Shown in pieces: positions 49,470-58,994 of a DNA stretch of 64,000 nucleotides. The stretch's first letter is position 1. Each line of letters begins with the position of its first letter. The notes under the pieces were generated by a model. That model was not told where the DNA came from. It saw only the letters and a list, made by a program, of their open reading frames with translations, and ran no database searches. The stretch is from NCBI RefSeq assembly GCF_018119395.1, contig NZ_JAGPWD010000021.1, positions 1 to 64,000 of the forward strand. The letters are read 5' to 3'. A program made the position numbers and the translations under genes. The DNA comes from Massilia sp. ZL223. Its GTDB lineage: Bacteria > Pseudomonadota > Gammaproteobacteria > Burkholderiales > Burkholderiaceae_D.

Positions 49470-52400
49470 ACACGCTGCTGAACTTCACCCGCATCGCCTT
49501 GTGCGCCGGCGCCTTCGCCTGCGCCGGCCAGGCCGCCGCCGCTTCGCTGGCGCTGGCCAAGTCCTTCGAGGGGAATGTGAACTTCGCCGGCACCCAGGCC
49601 AGCCTGCAGTCCAAGACCAACGGCGCCAAGGCCTGCGACCTGGCTTCGAGCGCCTCGGCCGGCATCAGCCTCCCGTCGGAGGCGAACGTGGTCTCCGCCA
49701 CCTTGTACTGGGCGGGATCCGGCTCCATCGATCCGCAGGTGCTGCTCAACGGCGCCGTGGTCACCGCGCCGGCCGAGCGCCGCTATTCCTCGACCATCGA
49801 CGGCCTGAGCTATTTCGCGGCCGCCGAGGATGTCACCGAGCTGGTCCGCGGCAAGACCTCCTTCACCTTCGGCGGCCTGTCGGCATCGACCGGCGCCGCC
49901 TACTGCTCGAACAAGCCCAAGGACAACGCCGTCCTGGCCGGCTTCTCGCTGGTGGTGGTGTATTCGCACCGGCTGGAGAAGTACCGCACCGTCAACCTGT
50001 ACGAAGGCTTCCAGGCCTTGCGCAACACCAGCGTCACCGTCCCGATGCGCGACTACAAGCCGCGCACGACCACCGGCGATTCCGGCCGCTTCGGCTACAT
50101 CGTGTGGGAGGGCGACAAGACCGGCCAGCAGAAGGGCGACTGGGTCAGCTTCGCCGGGCAGGTCCTGCAGTATTCTCCCTTCGCGCAGAAGGACAATGCC
50201 TTCAATTCCAAGAGCAGCGCCAACAGCGACGAAAACTCGCCCGGCATCGACTTCGACATCTTCGATCTGGCGCGCCTGCCTGCGTCGGCAAGCGAAGCCA
50301 ACGCGGTGTTCACCACCGAATCCGACCGCGTGCTGCTGAGCAGCGCGATCGTCGCGCTGCCGTCCATGCCGGCCGACCTGAGCATCCAGAAGACCGCGTC
50401 CGGCGACTACAAGCTCGGCAGCGAGATCAAGTACACGCTGGCGGTGTCGAACCTGGGCACGCGCGCCGACAGCCAGGTCAAGGTGGTGGACGTCCTGCCC
50501 GACACGCTGAGCTATGTGTCGGCCGCCGGCGCCGACTGGACCTGTTCGGTGAGCGGCAAGGCGGTCAGCTGCAGCTACAACAAGGCGCTCGAGCCGGGCG
50601 CCTCGGCCAGCGTGGTCCTCACGGCGAAGATCGCGGCCGAGGGAAAGATTTCCAACACGGCCGAGGTGAGCGGCACGGCCGATGGCGTGCCCGGCAATAA
50701 CCGCTCGACCGCCGCCGGCGACACCGGCGGCGGCGCGGTCGGCAAGGATCCCTGGGTGTTCACGGTCGGCGAATGCGCGCCGGATACCGCGATCAAGCCC
50801 TCGGGCGAAGGCTGCGCGCTGTTCACCGGCCCGCTCACGGCCGGCGAAAGCCGGGCGATCTTCCTTACCCGCTCGGTGGACGGGGTGGCCAAGGCGATCA
50901 GTACGAGCGCCAGCACCTCGGTGCTCGGCCACTTCGCCCTGGAGTGCAACAATCCCGCGACCACCGCCGGGGTCAAGCCGCGCATCAGCAACCTGAGCCT
51001 GCCGGAGTGCGTGCAGAACGGCACGCTCACGCTGGACGGCTCGAACGCCTTGTACGCCAGCGTCACCTTCGAGGCCAACAAGGCCTCGCGCCAGATCACC
51101 TTCCAGTACAACGATGTCGGCCTGGTCAGCCTGCGCATGGTCGAAAACGGCGGCAAGGCCGCCAAGGCCGCCTTCGTGGTGCGCCCCGACAGCATCAAGG
51201 CGGCCTACACGCGCGCGTCCGACGGCCTGGCCAATCCTGGCTCCAGCACCCTGGCGGGCGTCGGCTTCGCCGAAGCGGGCGAAGGCTTCCGGGTGACGGT
51301 GACCGCCTACGGAATCGGCCTGGCCGACCCCTTGAAGAGCTTCGGCCGCGAAACCGGCGAGACCGCGCCGGCCGCCATCCTGGCAGTCAATGCCGCCGGC
51401 GGCGAGACCGAGCAAAAGCTGCTGCAGCAGCAGGGCGCCTGGAGCCATGTAGCGACCGCGAACGGCGGCACCCTGGTCGGCAGCTTCTCCTGGAACGAAG
51501 CGGGCGCCGCCAGCCTGGCGCCCAGGCTGGAAGGCTATCTCGGCATCGACCGCACCCTGCTGGGCAGCCGCGAACTGGTCGGCCGCTTCTATCCCGCCTA
51601 CTTCAGGACCAACACCGAACTCGGCTTCGAGTGCGCGAAGCGCATGGGCTGCCCGCAAACGGGGACCAACCCGGTCACCCGCGCATCCTTCTCGAGCCAG
51701 GACTTCGGCGTGCTGGTGCGCGCCTTCGGCCGCAACGGCGAGCTGCAGCGCTTCAGCGGCGACCTGGTGCCGGATATCAAACTGGGCGCCGCCGGCGCGC
51801 CCGGCGCGGATACGCTGCTGACCGGCCTGCGCGATCCCGGGCAGGACAAGCGCCTGCTCGAGCGCGAGGTCAGCTACCAGCTGGCCGTCCCTTACGACGC
51901 CACCCAGGACCGCGGCGCCAAGTGGACCGCTCCGACCGCGGTCTACCTGCGCGCCAGCGTCGAGGACCAGCGCGCCATGCCGGGTGGCCCGGCGCGCATC
52001 GTCATCACCTCCGACCGCGACGCCGATTCGATCGAGGGCGGGATGATGATCCTGAATGGCCGCCTGCTGGTGGTGAACACCCTCGGCACGCCGCTGATGA
52101 AGACCCCGGTGCCGCTGCGCGCCCAGTACTGGACCGGCCAGGTCTGGGAGCACAACGGCGTCGTCGACGAGGCCGATCCGGGCAAGGGCGCGGTGCAGTT
52201 CTCGGGCTGCACCCGCAGCCTGCGCTTGAGCGCGACCGCGCCCGGCGGCGATTGCAACCGGAGCATCGTAACCCTGGCCAGCGGCGCGAGCCCCGACTCG
52301 GTCGACCTGCCGGCCATCGCCGACGGCAAGGGCGTGCTGGTGCTGGGAGCCGTGCCGAACACGGCCAGCGGCAACGTCGACATCCTCGTCAAGGGCTATG

Positions 52401-52480
52401 AATGGTTACCCAGCACCTTCGGGCGCGTGACATTCGGGCAGTTCAAGAGCCCCGTAATCTACGTCCGAGAGATGTATTGA
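49466..52480 (+). CDS. mshQ: MshQ, large secreted tip protein
   Basis: The 1004-aa protein has a signal peptide (to about residue 26), a DUF11-type beta repeat at about 305-410 (LSIQKTASGDYKLG, VDVLPDTLSYVSA) and a C-terminal DUF6701-like region (about 480-1000) typical of MshQ. It has no pilin signal. MshQ is thought to sit at the pilus tip or cell surface. It ends the minor-pilin operon; its stop is followed by an internal promoter for mshI. Confidence 0.85.
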   Translation: MNTLLNFTRIALCAGAFACAGQAAAASLALAKSFEGNVNFAGTQASLQSKTNGAKACDLASSASAGISLPSEANVVSATLYWAGSGSIDPQVLLNGAVVTAPAERRYSSTIDGLSYFAAAEDVTELVRGKTSFTFGGLSASTGAAYCSNKPKDNAVLAGFSLVVVYSHRLEKYRTVNLYEGFQALRNTSVTVPMRDYKPRTTTGDSGRFGYIVWEGDKTGQQKGDWVSFAGQVLQYSPFAQKDNAFNSKSSANSDENSPGIDFDIFDLARLPASASEANAVFTTESDRVLLSSAIVALPSMPADLSIQKTASGDYKLGSEIKYTLAVSNLGTRADSQVKVVDVLPDTLSYVSAAGADWTCSVSGKAVSCSYNKALEPGASASVVLTAKIAAEGKISNTAEVSGTADGVPGNNRSTAAGDTGGGAVGKDPWVFTVGECAPDTAIKPSGEGCALFTGPLTAGESRAIFLTRSVDGVAKAISTSASTSVLGHFALECNNPATTAGVKPRISNLSLPECVQNGTLTLDGSNALYASVTFEANKASRQITFQYNDVGLVSLRMVENGGKAAKAAFVVRPDSIKAAYTRASDGLANPGSSTLAGVGFAEAGEGFRVTVTAYGIGLADPLKSFGRETGETAPAAILAVNAAGGETEQKLLQQQGAWSHVATANGGTLVGSFSWNEAGAASLAPRLEGYLGIDRTLLGSRELVGRFYPAYFRTNTELGFECAKRMGCPQTGTNPVTRASFSSQDFGVLVRAFGRNGELQRFSGDLVPDIKLGAAGAPGADTLLTGLRDPGQDKRLLEREVSYQLAVPYDATQDRGAKWTAPTAVYLRASVEDQRAMPGGPARIVITSDRDADSIEGGMMILNGRLLVVNTLGTPLMKTPVPLRAQYWTGQVWEHNGVVDEADPGKGAVQFSGCTRSLRLSATAPGGDCNRSIVTLASGASPDSVDLPAIADGKGVLVLGAVPNTASGNVDILVKGYEWLPSTFGRVTFGQFKSPVIYVREMY

Positions 52481-52520
52481 CAACGGAAGCGTCGTAAAGC
52501 GGCCTAAAACCTCATTGTTT

Positions 52521-52572
52521 TGTGAGGGTATGTGAGTTTTTGTGATCGATTTGGGCTCGGCTTGAATATAAT
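52521..52572 (+). promoter_or_regulatory. Internal promoter with three phased TGTGA direct repeats
   Basis: TGTGA occurs at 52521, 52531 and 52541, exactly 10 bp apart on one strand, just upstream of a perfect TATAAT at 52567-52572. No -35 is convincing. The arrangement looks like an activator-dependent promoter for mshI-N. Between mshQ and mshI there is a 140-bp AT-richer gap. Confidence 0.6.
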
Positions 52573-52620
52573 CAAGCCTTTGCCGCACCGAACTATTATT
52601 CGCGATCACAGACCGCTTGC

Positions 52621-53559
52621 ATGCGTTTTTTTAAGAGAGCAAAGAAGAAAGATGGCTGGCTGACCATCGCCGTCCAAGCGGACGGCGTGGCGGCTACCAG
52701 CATCAAGCGCGTCGCGGGTGCGAAGCCCTTCGTGCGCTTCGCCCATTTCCTGCCGGGACAGCCGGGCGTGGAAGTGCTGGAGAAAGCCGCGCGCGAGGGC
52801 AACGCCAACGCCTACCGCTGCGCGACCCTGCTCGCGGGCGGCGATTACCAGGTGATCAACCTCGAAGCGCCGAACGTGCCGCGCGAGGAATTGAAGACCG
52901 CGGTGCGCTGGCGCCTGAAGGACATCCTCGACTTCCCGGCCGACCAGGCGACCATCGACGTGCTCGACATCCCGGTCGACGCCAACGCCCAGATGCGCGC
53001 CCAGCAGACCATTTTCGTGATCGCGGCCCGCAATACCGTGATCAAGCCGCGCCAGCAGCTGTTCCTCGACGCCAAGGTGGAACTGAGCGTGATCGATATC
53101 CCGGAGATGGCCCAGCGCAATATCTCGGCCATGCTGGAGCCGGAAGGGCGCGGCGTGGCCATGCTGTCCTTCGGCGCCGACGGCGGCCTGCTGACGGTCT
53201 CCTATCGCGGCGAGCTCTACCTGTCGCGGCGCTTCGACGTCAGCCTCGATCAGCTGCTCGAGACCGATCACGAGCGCAAGCACGCCAGCTTCGACCGCAT
53301 CACGCTGGAGCTCCAGCGCTCACTCGACAACTTCGAGCGCCAGTATTCCTTCATCAGCATCGCCAAGCTGGTGCTCGGCCCCTCCGGCGTGACCGGCCTG
53401 GACGAGTACCTGTCGAGCAACCTGTACACCCCGGTCGAGACCCTCGACCTGGCCACCGTGCTGGACCTGAGCCGCACGCCCGAGCTGATGGACGCAGGCA
53501 TGCAGCAGCGCTTCTTCATTCCGCTGGGCGCCGCCCTGCGCGCGGAGGCGGCGGCATGA
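52621..53559 (+). CDS. mshI: MSHA biogenesis protein MshI (PilM-like)
   Basis: The 312-aa protein begins with RFFKRAKKKDGWL and has an actin/ATPase-like PilM fold without a membrane segment. It forms the cytoplasmic ring of the alignment subcomplex. It overlaps the next gene (ATGA). Confidence 0.85.
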   Translation: MRFFKRAKKKDGWLTIAVQADGVAATSIKRVAGAKPFVRFAHFLPGQPGVEVLEKAAREGNANAYRCATLLAGGDYQVINLEAPNVPREELKTAVRWRLKDILDFPADQATIDVLDIPVDANAQMRAQQTIFVIAARNTVIKPRQQLFLDAKVELSVIDIPEMAQRNISAMLEPEGRGVAMLSFGADGGLLTVSYRGELYLSRRFDVSLDQLLETDHERKHASFDRITLELQRSLDNFERQYSFISIAKLVLGPSGVTGLDEYLSSNLYTPVETLDLATVLDLSRTPELMDAGMQQRFFIPLGAALRAEAAA

Positions 53560-54203
53560 GCCAGCAGATCAACTTGTTCAACCCGGCCTTCCAGCCGCAG
53601 AAGAAAGTCCTGACGGCAGCGACCATGGCGGTCTCGCTGGCGCTGCTGGCGGGCGGCGTCGGCGCGCTGGCGAGCTACGGCAAGATGCAGACCGCGCGCC
53701 TGCAGGAAGAAGCGAACGTCGGCGCGCTGCGCCTGGAACAGAAGCAGGCGCGCCTGGCCAGCGTGAGCACCGAGTTCGCGCCGCGCCAGAAGAACCGCGA
53801 GATCGACGCCCAGATCCTCGAAGCCGAGGCCCAGCTGGCGGCGCTGCGCAACATCTCGCGCGTGATCGAGCGCGGAGAACTCGGCGACACCAGCGGCTAT
53901 GCCGGCTACTTCAAGGCGCTGGCGCGCCAGACCGTGCCGGGCCTGTGGCTGACCGGCGTGAGCGTCTCGGGCGCCGGCCAGGAGATCGGCATCAAGGGCC
54001 GCAGCACCGACCCGGCGACCCTGCCGGGCTACCTGAACCGCCTGACCCAGGAGCCGCTCATGCGCGGCAAGTCCTTCACCAGCCTGCAGATCGGCCAGGC
54101 CGCGCCGCTGGTCGCGGCGGCGGCCGACGGCAAGCAGGGCGCGACCCCGGCGCCCTACGTCGAGTTCAGCCTGCAGTCGGTACCGGAAGAGGTGCGCAAA
54201 TGA
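53556..54203 (+). CDS. PilN-like MSHA biogenesis protein
   Basis: The 215-aa protein starts MSQQINLFNPAFQPQKK, the INLF motif by which PilN binds PilM. A transmembrane helix at about 20-40, a coiled coil and a ferredoxin-like periplasmic domain follow. It corresponds to the second half of Vibrio MshI or to MshI2. Confidence 0.85.
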   Translation: MSQQINLFNPAFQPQKKVLTAATMAVSLALLAGGVGALASYGKMQTARLQEEANVGALRLEQKQARLASVSTEFAPRQKNREIDAQILEAEAQLAALRNISRVIERGELGDTSGYAGYFKALARQTVPGLWLTGVSVSGAGQEIGIKGRSTDPATLPGYLNRLTQEPLMRGKSFTSLQIGQAAPLVAAAADGKQGATPAPYVEFSLQSVPEEVRK

Positions 54204-54907
54204 GCGTCCCGTTGAAACAGCGCGTGACCGAGCTGGGCGCGCGCATCGACGCCCTGACCCTGCGCGAGCGCGGCCTGCTGTTCGCCGCGGCCGCCGCGGT
54301 GATCGTGTTCGTCGGCCACACCATGGTGCTGGGCCCGATCTACCGCGCCCAGGACCTGCTGCGCGACCAGATCAGCCAGCAGCGCAACAACATGATCGGC
54401 CTGGACGGCGAGATCACCGCCAAGGTCCAGGCCTACCAGGTGGATCCGGACGCGCCGGCGCGCGCCAGGCTCCAGGCCGTGCAGGAGGAAACCGCGGCCC
54501 TGGGCGACTCGCTGCTGGCGATGGAGCACGGCCTGGTGCCGCCCGAGCGCATGGCGCCGCTCCTGGACACCATCCTGCGCGCCAATGGCCGCCTGAAGCT
54601 GGTGTCCATGCGCACGCTGCCGGCGGAAGGCGTGGGCGCGCCTGCCGGTGCGGACAAGACGGCGCCGGCCGCCGCGCCGGCCAGGGACGCCGCGGCCAAG
54701 CCCGCCGACCTGCTGTACCGCCACGGCGTCGAAGTGACCGTGCGCGGCAATTATCTCGACATGGTCGATTACATGAGCGCGCTCGAAGCGATGCCGACCC
54801 GGCTGTTCTGGGGCAGGGCACAGCTCGATGTGGAGGAATATCCGGCCTCCCGCCTGACGCTCACGCTCTATACCCTGAGCCTGGACCGGAAATGGATGAA
54901 GCTGTGA
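54200..54907 (+). CDS. mshJ: MSHA biogenesis protein MshJ (PilO-like)
   Basis: The 235-aa protein has one helix (about 27-46) and a periplasmic PilO-like domain. An Ala/Pro linker (about 150-175) separates coiled-coil and globular parts. It overlaps the PilN-like gene (ATGA). Confidence 0.85.
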   Translation: MSVPLKQRVTELGARIDALTLRERGLLFAAAAAVIVFVGHTMVLGPIYRAQDLLRDQISQQRNNMIGLDGEITAKVQAYQVDPDAPARARLQAVQEETAALGDSLLAMEHGLVPPERMAPLLDTILRANGRLKLVSMRTLPAEGVGAPAGADKTAPAAAPARDAAAKPADLLYRHGVEVTVRGNYLDMVDYMSALEAMPTRLFWGRAQLDVEEYPASRLTLTLYTLSLDRKWMKL

Positions 54908-54918
54908 AGGACACCCTC

Positions 54919-55266
54919 GTGAAGCCCATGATCCTCATCTTGGCGGCCCTTGCGCTCGCCCACCTGCCGGCCGCCGCCCAGTCGCTGGCCGACCCGACCC
55001 GTCCGCCCGCGATGCTGGACGCCGGCCGCGCCGACGGCCTGGCCGATGGCCTGCCGCGCCTGCAATCGGTGCTGATTTCGCCGCGCGGGCGCCACGTGGC
55101 CGTGATCGACGGCGAAACCGTGCGCCTGGGCGACAGCTTCCGCGGCGCGCGCGTGGCGCGCATGAGCCAGGGCGAGGTCGAACTGGTGCGCGGCCGCGAA
55201 CGCCAGGTGCTGCGCCTGGAATCCCTGGCCGCGCCGGTCGCCGGCGTCACCCCGGCCGCGCATTGA
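54919..55266 (+). CDS. mshK: MSHA biogenesis protein MshK (PilP-like)
   Basis: The 115-aa exported protein has a signal peptide (KPMILILAALALAHLPAAAQ) and the conserved SLADPTRPP motif. GTG 54919 was chosen because GAAGGA lies 7 bp before it; an in-frame ATG at 54892 would overlap mshJ by 16 bp. It probably connects the PilN/PilO pair to the MshL secretin. Confidence 0.8.
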   Translation: MKPMILILAALALAHLPAAAQSLADPTRPPAMLDAGRADGLADGLPRLQSVLISPRGRHVAVIDGETVRLGDSFRGARVARMSQGEVELVRGRERQVLRLESLAAPVAGVTPAAH

Positions 55267-55276
55267 CGAACGCCCG

Positions 55277-57079
55277 ATGAAACGGACCACGATGAACACA
55301 CGCTTCCTGATCCCGGCCGCCCTTGCCGCCACCGCGCTGCTGTCCGGCTGCCAGAGCGCCAGCCGGCACGACACCTATGACGCGATCGGCAAGGAGATGG
55401 AAACGGCCGGCGCCAGGTCCCGGCAGGCCGCCGCGGCGCCCAGCGACGAAGCCGTCGCCAACGCGCTGCTGCCGCCGGTGAGCAGCCTGGCCAGCCAGCT
55501 GCCCAAGGCGCGCCCGGCCCTGGAAGAGCGTTTCAACGTCTCCTTCAACAACGTCCCGGCCCAGCAGTTCTTCCGCTCGATCGTGGCCGGCACCCGCTAC
55601 AACATGCTGGTCCATCCCGAGGTCAGCGGCAACATCAGCGCCAACCTGAAGGACGTGACGATCGCCGAGACGCTGGAAGCGGTCCGCGAGATGTACGGCT
55701 ACGACTACAAGATCGAGGGCACCCGCATCACGATCCGTCCGCTGACCATGCAGACCCGCATGTTCCAGGTGAACTACCTGACGGCCAAGCGGCGCGGCAT
55801 GTCGAACCTGCGCGTGAACTCGACCTCGGTGGCCGATGCGGGGGGCGTGCGCAACAACGGCGGCCAGAACCAGGGCAATACGGGCAACACGGGGAACAAC
55901 ACCGGCGGCCAGAACCAGGGCGGCCAGAACGGCTCGAACGTGGTCCAGGTCGACAGCACCGACATCAACACCACCTCCGAGAACGATTTTTGGGGCGAGC
56001 TGAAGTCCGCGCTGGAAGCCATTGTCGGCTCGAAAGAGGGCGGCCGCAGCGTCGTGATCAGCCCGCAGTCGGGCGTGGTCGTGATCCGCGCCATGCCGGA
56101 CGAACTGCGCAGCATCGACGCCTACCTGAAGGCCACCCAGCTGGCGGTCGACCGCCAGGTGATCCTGGAAGCCAAGATCCTCGAAGTGGAGCTGAACGAC
56201 CGCTTCCAGAGCGGCATCAACTGGGCCTCCTTCGCCTCGATCAAGAGCTCGCACCCGAACCGCGTCTCGGGCGGCATGATCGGCCCGGGCGCCAACCTGG
56301 CGCCGCTGCCGCGCGACGGCGGCCAGCCGGCCATCATCGCCAACGGCCAGGGCCTGAGCGCCAGCACCGGCTTCTCGCTGTCGAACGCCGCCACCGCGGC
56401 CGGCTCGCTGTTCGGCTTCGCCTTTCAGACCAATAACTTCGCGGCCCTGATCTCCTTCCTGGAATCGCAGGGCAACGTGCACGTGCTGTCCAGCCCGCGC
56501 GTGGCGGCGATGAACAATCAGAAGGCGGTGCTCAAGATCGGCACCGACGAGTTCTTCGTCACCGGGATCACCAACACCATCAACACCACCAACAGCGGCA
56601 GCACCGTCACCCCGAGCGTGACCGTGCAGCCCTTCTTCTCGGGCGTGGTGCTGGACGTGACCCCGCAGATCGACGACAAGGGCAACATCCTGCTGCACGT
56701 GCACCCGTCGGTGAGCCAGGTGTCGACCGTGAACAAGGACGTCGACCTGGGCACCGCAGGCACGGTCAGGCTGCCGCTGGCGGCGTCCAGCACCTCGGAA
56801 CTGGACAGCATCGTGCGCGGCCAGAACGGCCAGGTGGTCGCCATCGGCGGCCTGATGCGCCAGGCCTCGACCGGCGACGTCGACCAGCTGCCGGGCGCCG
56901 ACAAGCTGCCGGTGCTGGGCGCGCTGTTCCGCAACAAGAACCGCGTCAGCCAGAAGCGCGAGCTGGTGGTGCTGATCAAGCCGACCATCGTCGAAGGCGC
57001 GAACGACTGGAGCCAGGACCTGCTGGACGCCGGCCGCAGGATCGAGCAACTGGACCCGCGGACCCGGGAGCGCAAGTAA
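55277..57079 (+). CDS. mshL: MSHA outer-membrane secretin MshL
   Basis: The 600-aa lipoprotein (lipobox LLSGC near residue 25) has N-terminal periplasmic domains with a secretin/TonB short domain. A Gly/Asn/Gln-rich spacer (about 195-225) and the C-terminal secretin barrel (ILEAKILEVEL to KRELVVLIKPTIV) follow. It forms the outer-membrane channel. ATG 55277 or 55292 may be used. It overlaps mshM by 1 bp (TAATG). Confidence 0.93.
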   Translation: MKRTTMNTRFLIPAALAATALLSGCQSASRHDTYDAIGKEMETAGARSRQAAAAPSDEAVANALLPPVSSLASQLPKARPALEERFNVSFNNVPAQQFFRSIVAGTRYNMLVHPEVSGNISANLKDVTIAETLEAVREMYGYDYKIEGTRITIRPLTMQTRMFQVNYLTAKRRGMSNLRVNSTSVADAGGVRNNGGQNQGNTGNTGNNTGGQNQGGQNGSNVVQVDSTDINTTSENDFWGELKSALEAIVGSKEGGRSVVISPQSGVVVIRAMPDELRSIDAYLKATQLAVDRQVILEAKILEVELNDRFQSGINWASFASIKSSHPNRVSGGMIGPGANLAPLPRDGGQPAIIANGQGLSASTGFSLSNAATAAGSLFGFAFQTNNFAALISFLESQGNVHVLSSPRVAAMNNQKAVLKIGTDEFFVTGITNTINTTNSGSTVTPSVTVQPFFSGVVLDVTPQIDDKGNILLHVHPSVSQVSTVNKDVDLGTAGTVRLPLAASSTSELDSIVRGQNGQVVAIGGLMRQASTGDVDQLPGADKLPVLGALFRNKNRVSQKRELVVLIKPTIVEGANDWSQDLLDAGRRIEQLDPRTRERK

Positions 57080-57969
57080 TGTACGCGGCCCACTTCGGCC
57101 TGCGCGAGCTGCCGTTCGGGATCACCCCGGACACCAGCTTCTTCTTCGGCAGCCCGGGTTCGCAGGAAGCCCTGAATACGCTGCTGGTGGCGGCGCGCGG
57201 CGGCGAGGGCTTCATCAAGATCACGGGCGAAGTCGGCACCGGCAAGACCCTGTTGTGCCGCAAGTTCATGGCGACCCTGGGCGAAGGCTTCGTCACCGCC
57301 TATATCCCGAATCCCTACCTGGAACCGCGCACCCTGATGCTGGCCCTGGCGGACGAGCTGGAGCTCAAGCTCGAGCGCGAGGCCGACCAGCACCAGGTGC
57401 TGAAGGCCATCACCCAGCGCCTGCTCGAACTGGCGGCCCAGGACAAGCGCGTGGTGCTGTGCCTGGACGAAGCCCAGGCGATTCCGGTGGAGAGCCTGGA
57501 AGCGCTGCGCCTGCTGACCAACCTGGAAACCGAAAAGCGCAAGCTGCTGCAGATCGTGCTGTTCGGCCAGCCGGAACTGAACCGCAAGCTGGAGCTGGAA
57601 TCGATCCGCCAGCTGGCCCAGCGCATCACCTTCCATTACCACCTCGGCCCGCTCAGCCGCGACGACCTGGACTACTACGTGGCGCACCGCCTGCGCGTGG
57701 CCGGCTTCACCGGCGCGCGCCTGTTCACGCGCGCGGCGATTCGCGGCCTGTACAAGGCCAGCGGCGGCGTGCCGCGCCTGGTCAACATCATGGCGCACAA
57801 GGCCATGATGCTCAGCTACGGCCAGGGCAAGCAGCAGGTGGCGGGCAGCCATGTGACCACCGCCGCGCGTGATACGATCGGCGTGCGGCGCGACATCTGG
57901 ACCTGGTTGGCGGCGGGCGCCGCGGCCTTCTCGGTCGCCGCCGGCCTGGCGTGGGTGGTCGCACGATGA
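57079..57969 (+). CDS. mshM: MSHA accessory ATPase MshM (ExeA-like)
   Basis: The 296-aa AAA ATPase has Walker A GEVGTGKT (about 51-58), Walker B VVLCLDEAQ and a C-terminal transmembrane helix at about 272-292. ExeA relatives help place the secretin through the cell wall, but no peptidoglycan-binding domain is present. Overlaps both neighbours. Confidence 0.9.
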   Translation: MYAAHFGLRELPFGITPDTSFFFGSPGSQEALNTLLVAARGGEGFIKITGEVGTGKTLLCRKFMATLGEGFVTAYIPNPYLEPRTLMLALADELELKLEREADQHQVLKAITQRLLELAAQDKRVVLCLDEAQAIPVESLEALRLLTNLETEKRKLLQIVLFGQPELNRKLELESIRQLAQRITFHYHLGPLSRDDLDYYVAHRLRVAGFTGARLFTRAAIRGLYKASGGVPRLVNIMAHKAMMLSYGQGKQQVAGSHVTTAARDTIGVRRDIWTWLAAGAAAFSVAAGLAWVVAR

Positions 57970-58988
57970 GTCTCATCAACAAGATGCTGCAGGACCTGGA
58001 CGCGCGCGCGGGAAAGCCGGGCGCGCAAGGCATGCCGTCGGATATCAAGCCGGTGCTGCCGCCCGAGCGCGGCCTGCCGTGGAAGCGCGTGGCCGTGGCG
58101 GCCGGCGCGACGGCGGCGCTGGCCGTGGCCGGCGTCGTCGGCTGGCGCATGCTGGGCCAGAAGCCGGCCCCGGCGCCCGCCGTGGCCGCCGCGCCCAAGC
58201 CTGCGCCTGTCCTGCCCAAGGCGCCCGAGCCTACACAGGCGCTTGCGTTCGAGATTCCCGTTCCCCCGCGCGAGGATCTTGGCGCGCCACTCGCCGAAGA
58301 AAAGCCTGTCGACAAGGCTGCGCCGGTGAAGAAGGCGCCGGCGAAAGTTGCGCCCAAGCCGGCGGCGAACAAGGAGGAGCCGAAGGTGGCGCCGGTGAAG
58401 ACCGGCGGCCGTGTCGAAGCGGCGCCCCAGCGCGCCGAGAACGCCTACCGCCGCGCGCTGGCCAGCCTGGAAGACGGCCGCGTGACCGAGGCCATCGCCG
58501 GCCTGGAGGCCGCGCTCAAGGCCGACCCGCGTCACGAAGCGTCGCGCCAGACCCTGGTCAGCCTGCTGATCGAAGCGGGACGCCCGGAAGAAGCGATGCG
58601 CCAGCTCGGCGCGGCGCTGGCCCTCGATGCGCGCCAGCCGGCGATGGCGATGCTGATGGCGCGCCTGCAGCTCGAGCGCGGCAGCCCGGCGGTCGACACC
58701 CTGATGCGCACCTTGCCTTACGCGGCGGGCAATGGCGAATACCACGCCTTCCTGGCCGGCGTCCTGCAGCAGGAACAGCGCCACCGCGAAGCGGCCGAGC
58801 ACTACCAGGCGGCGCTGCGCACCGCGCCCGGCAATGGCGTATGGTGGATGGGCCTGGGGATCTCGCTGCAGGCCGAGAAGCGCAATCCGGAAGCGGCGGG
58901 CGCCTACCAGAAGGCCCTGGCCAGCGGCACGCTGTCCTCGGAACTCCAGGCCTTCGTCGAGCGCAGGCTCAAGCAGCTGGGACGCTGA
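57966..58988 (+). CDS. mshN: MshN, TPR protein with N-terminal anchor
   Basis: The 340-aa protein begins with SLINKMLQDLDAR, a motif shared by MshN and ExeB-like proteins. One helix (about 44-64), a Pro/Ala/Lys-rich linker (65-145) and TPR repeats (about 155-340) follow. It likely bridges MshM and the secretin. It ends the pilus locus, 6 bp from a convergent aminotransferase. Confidence 0.88.
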   Translation: MSLINKMLQDLDARAGKPGAQGMPSDIKPVLPPERGLPWKRVAVAAGATAALAVAGVVGWRMLGQKPAPAPAVAAAPKPAPVLPKAPEPTQALAFEIPVPPREDLGAPLAEEKPVDKAAPVKKAPAKVAPKPAANKEEPKVAPVKTGGRVEAAPQRAENAYRRALASLEDGRVTEAIAGLEAALKADPRHEASRQTLVSLLIEAGRPEEAMRQLGAALALDARQPAMAMLMARLQLERGSPAVDTLMRTLPYAAGNGEYHAFLAGVLQQEQRHREAAEHYQAALRTAPGNGVWWMGLGISLQAEKRNPEAAGAYQKALASGTLSSELQAFVERRLKQLGR

Positions 58989-58994
58989 GCGGCC

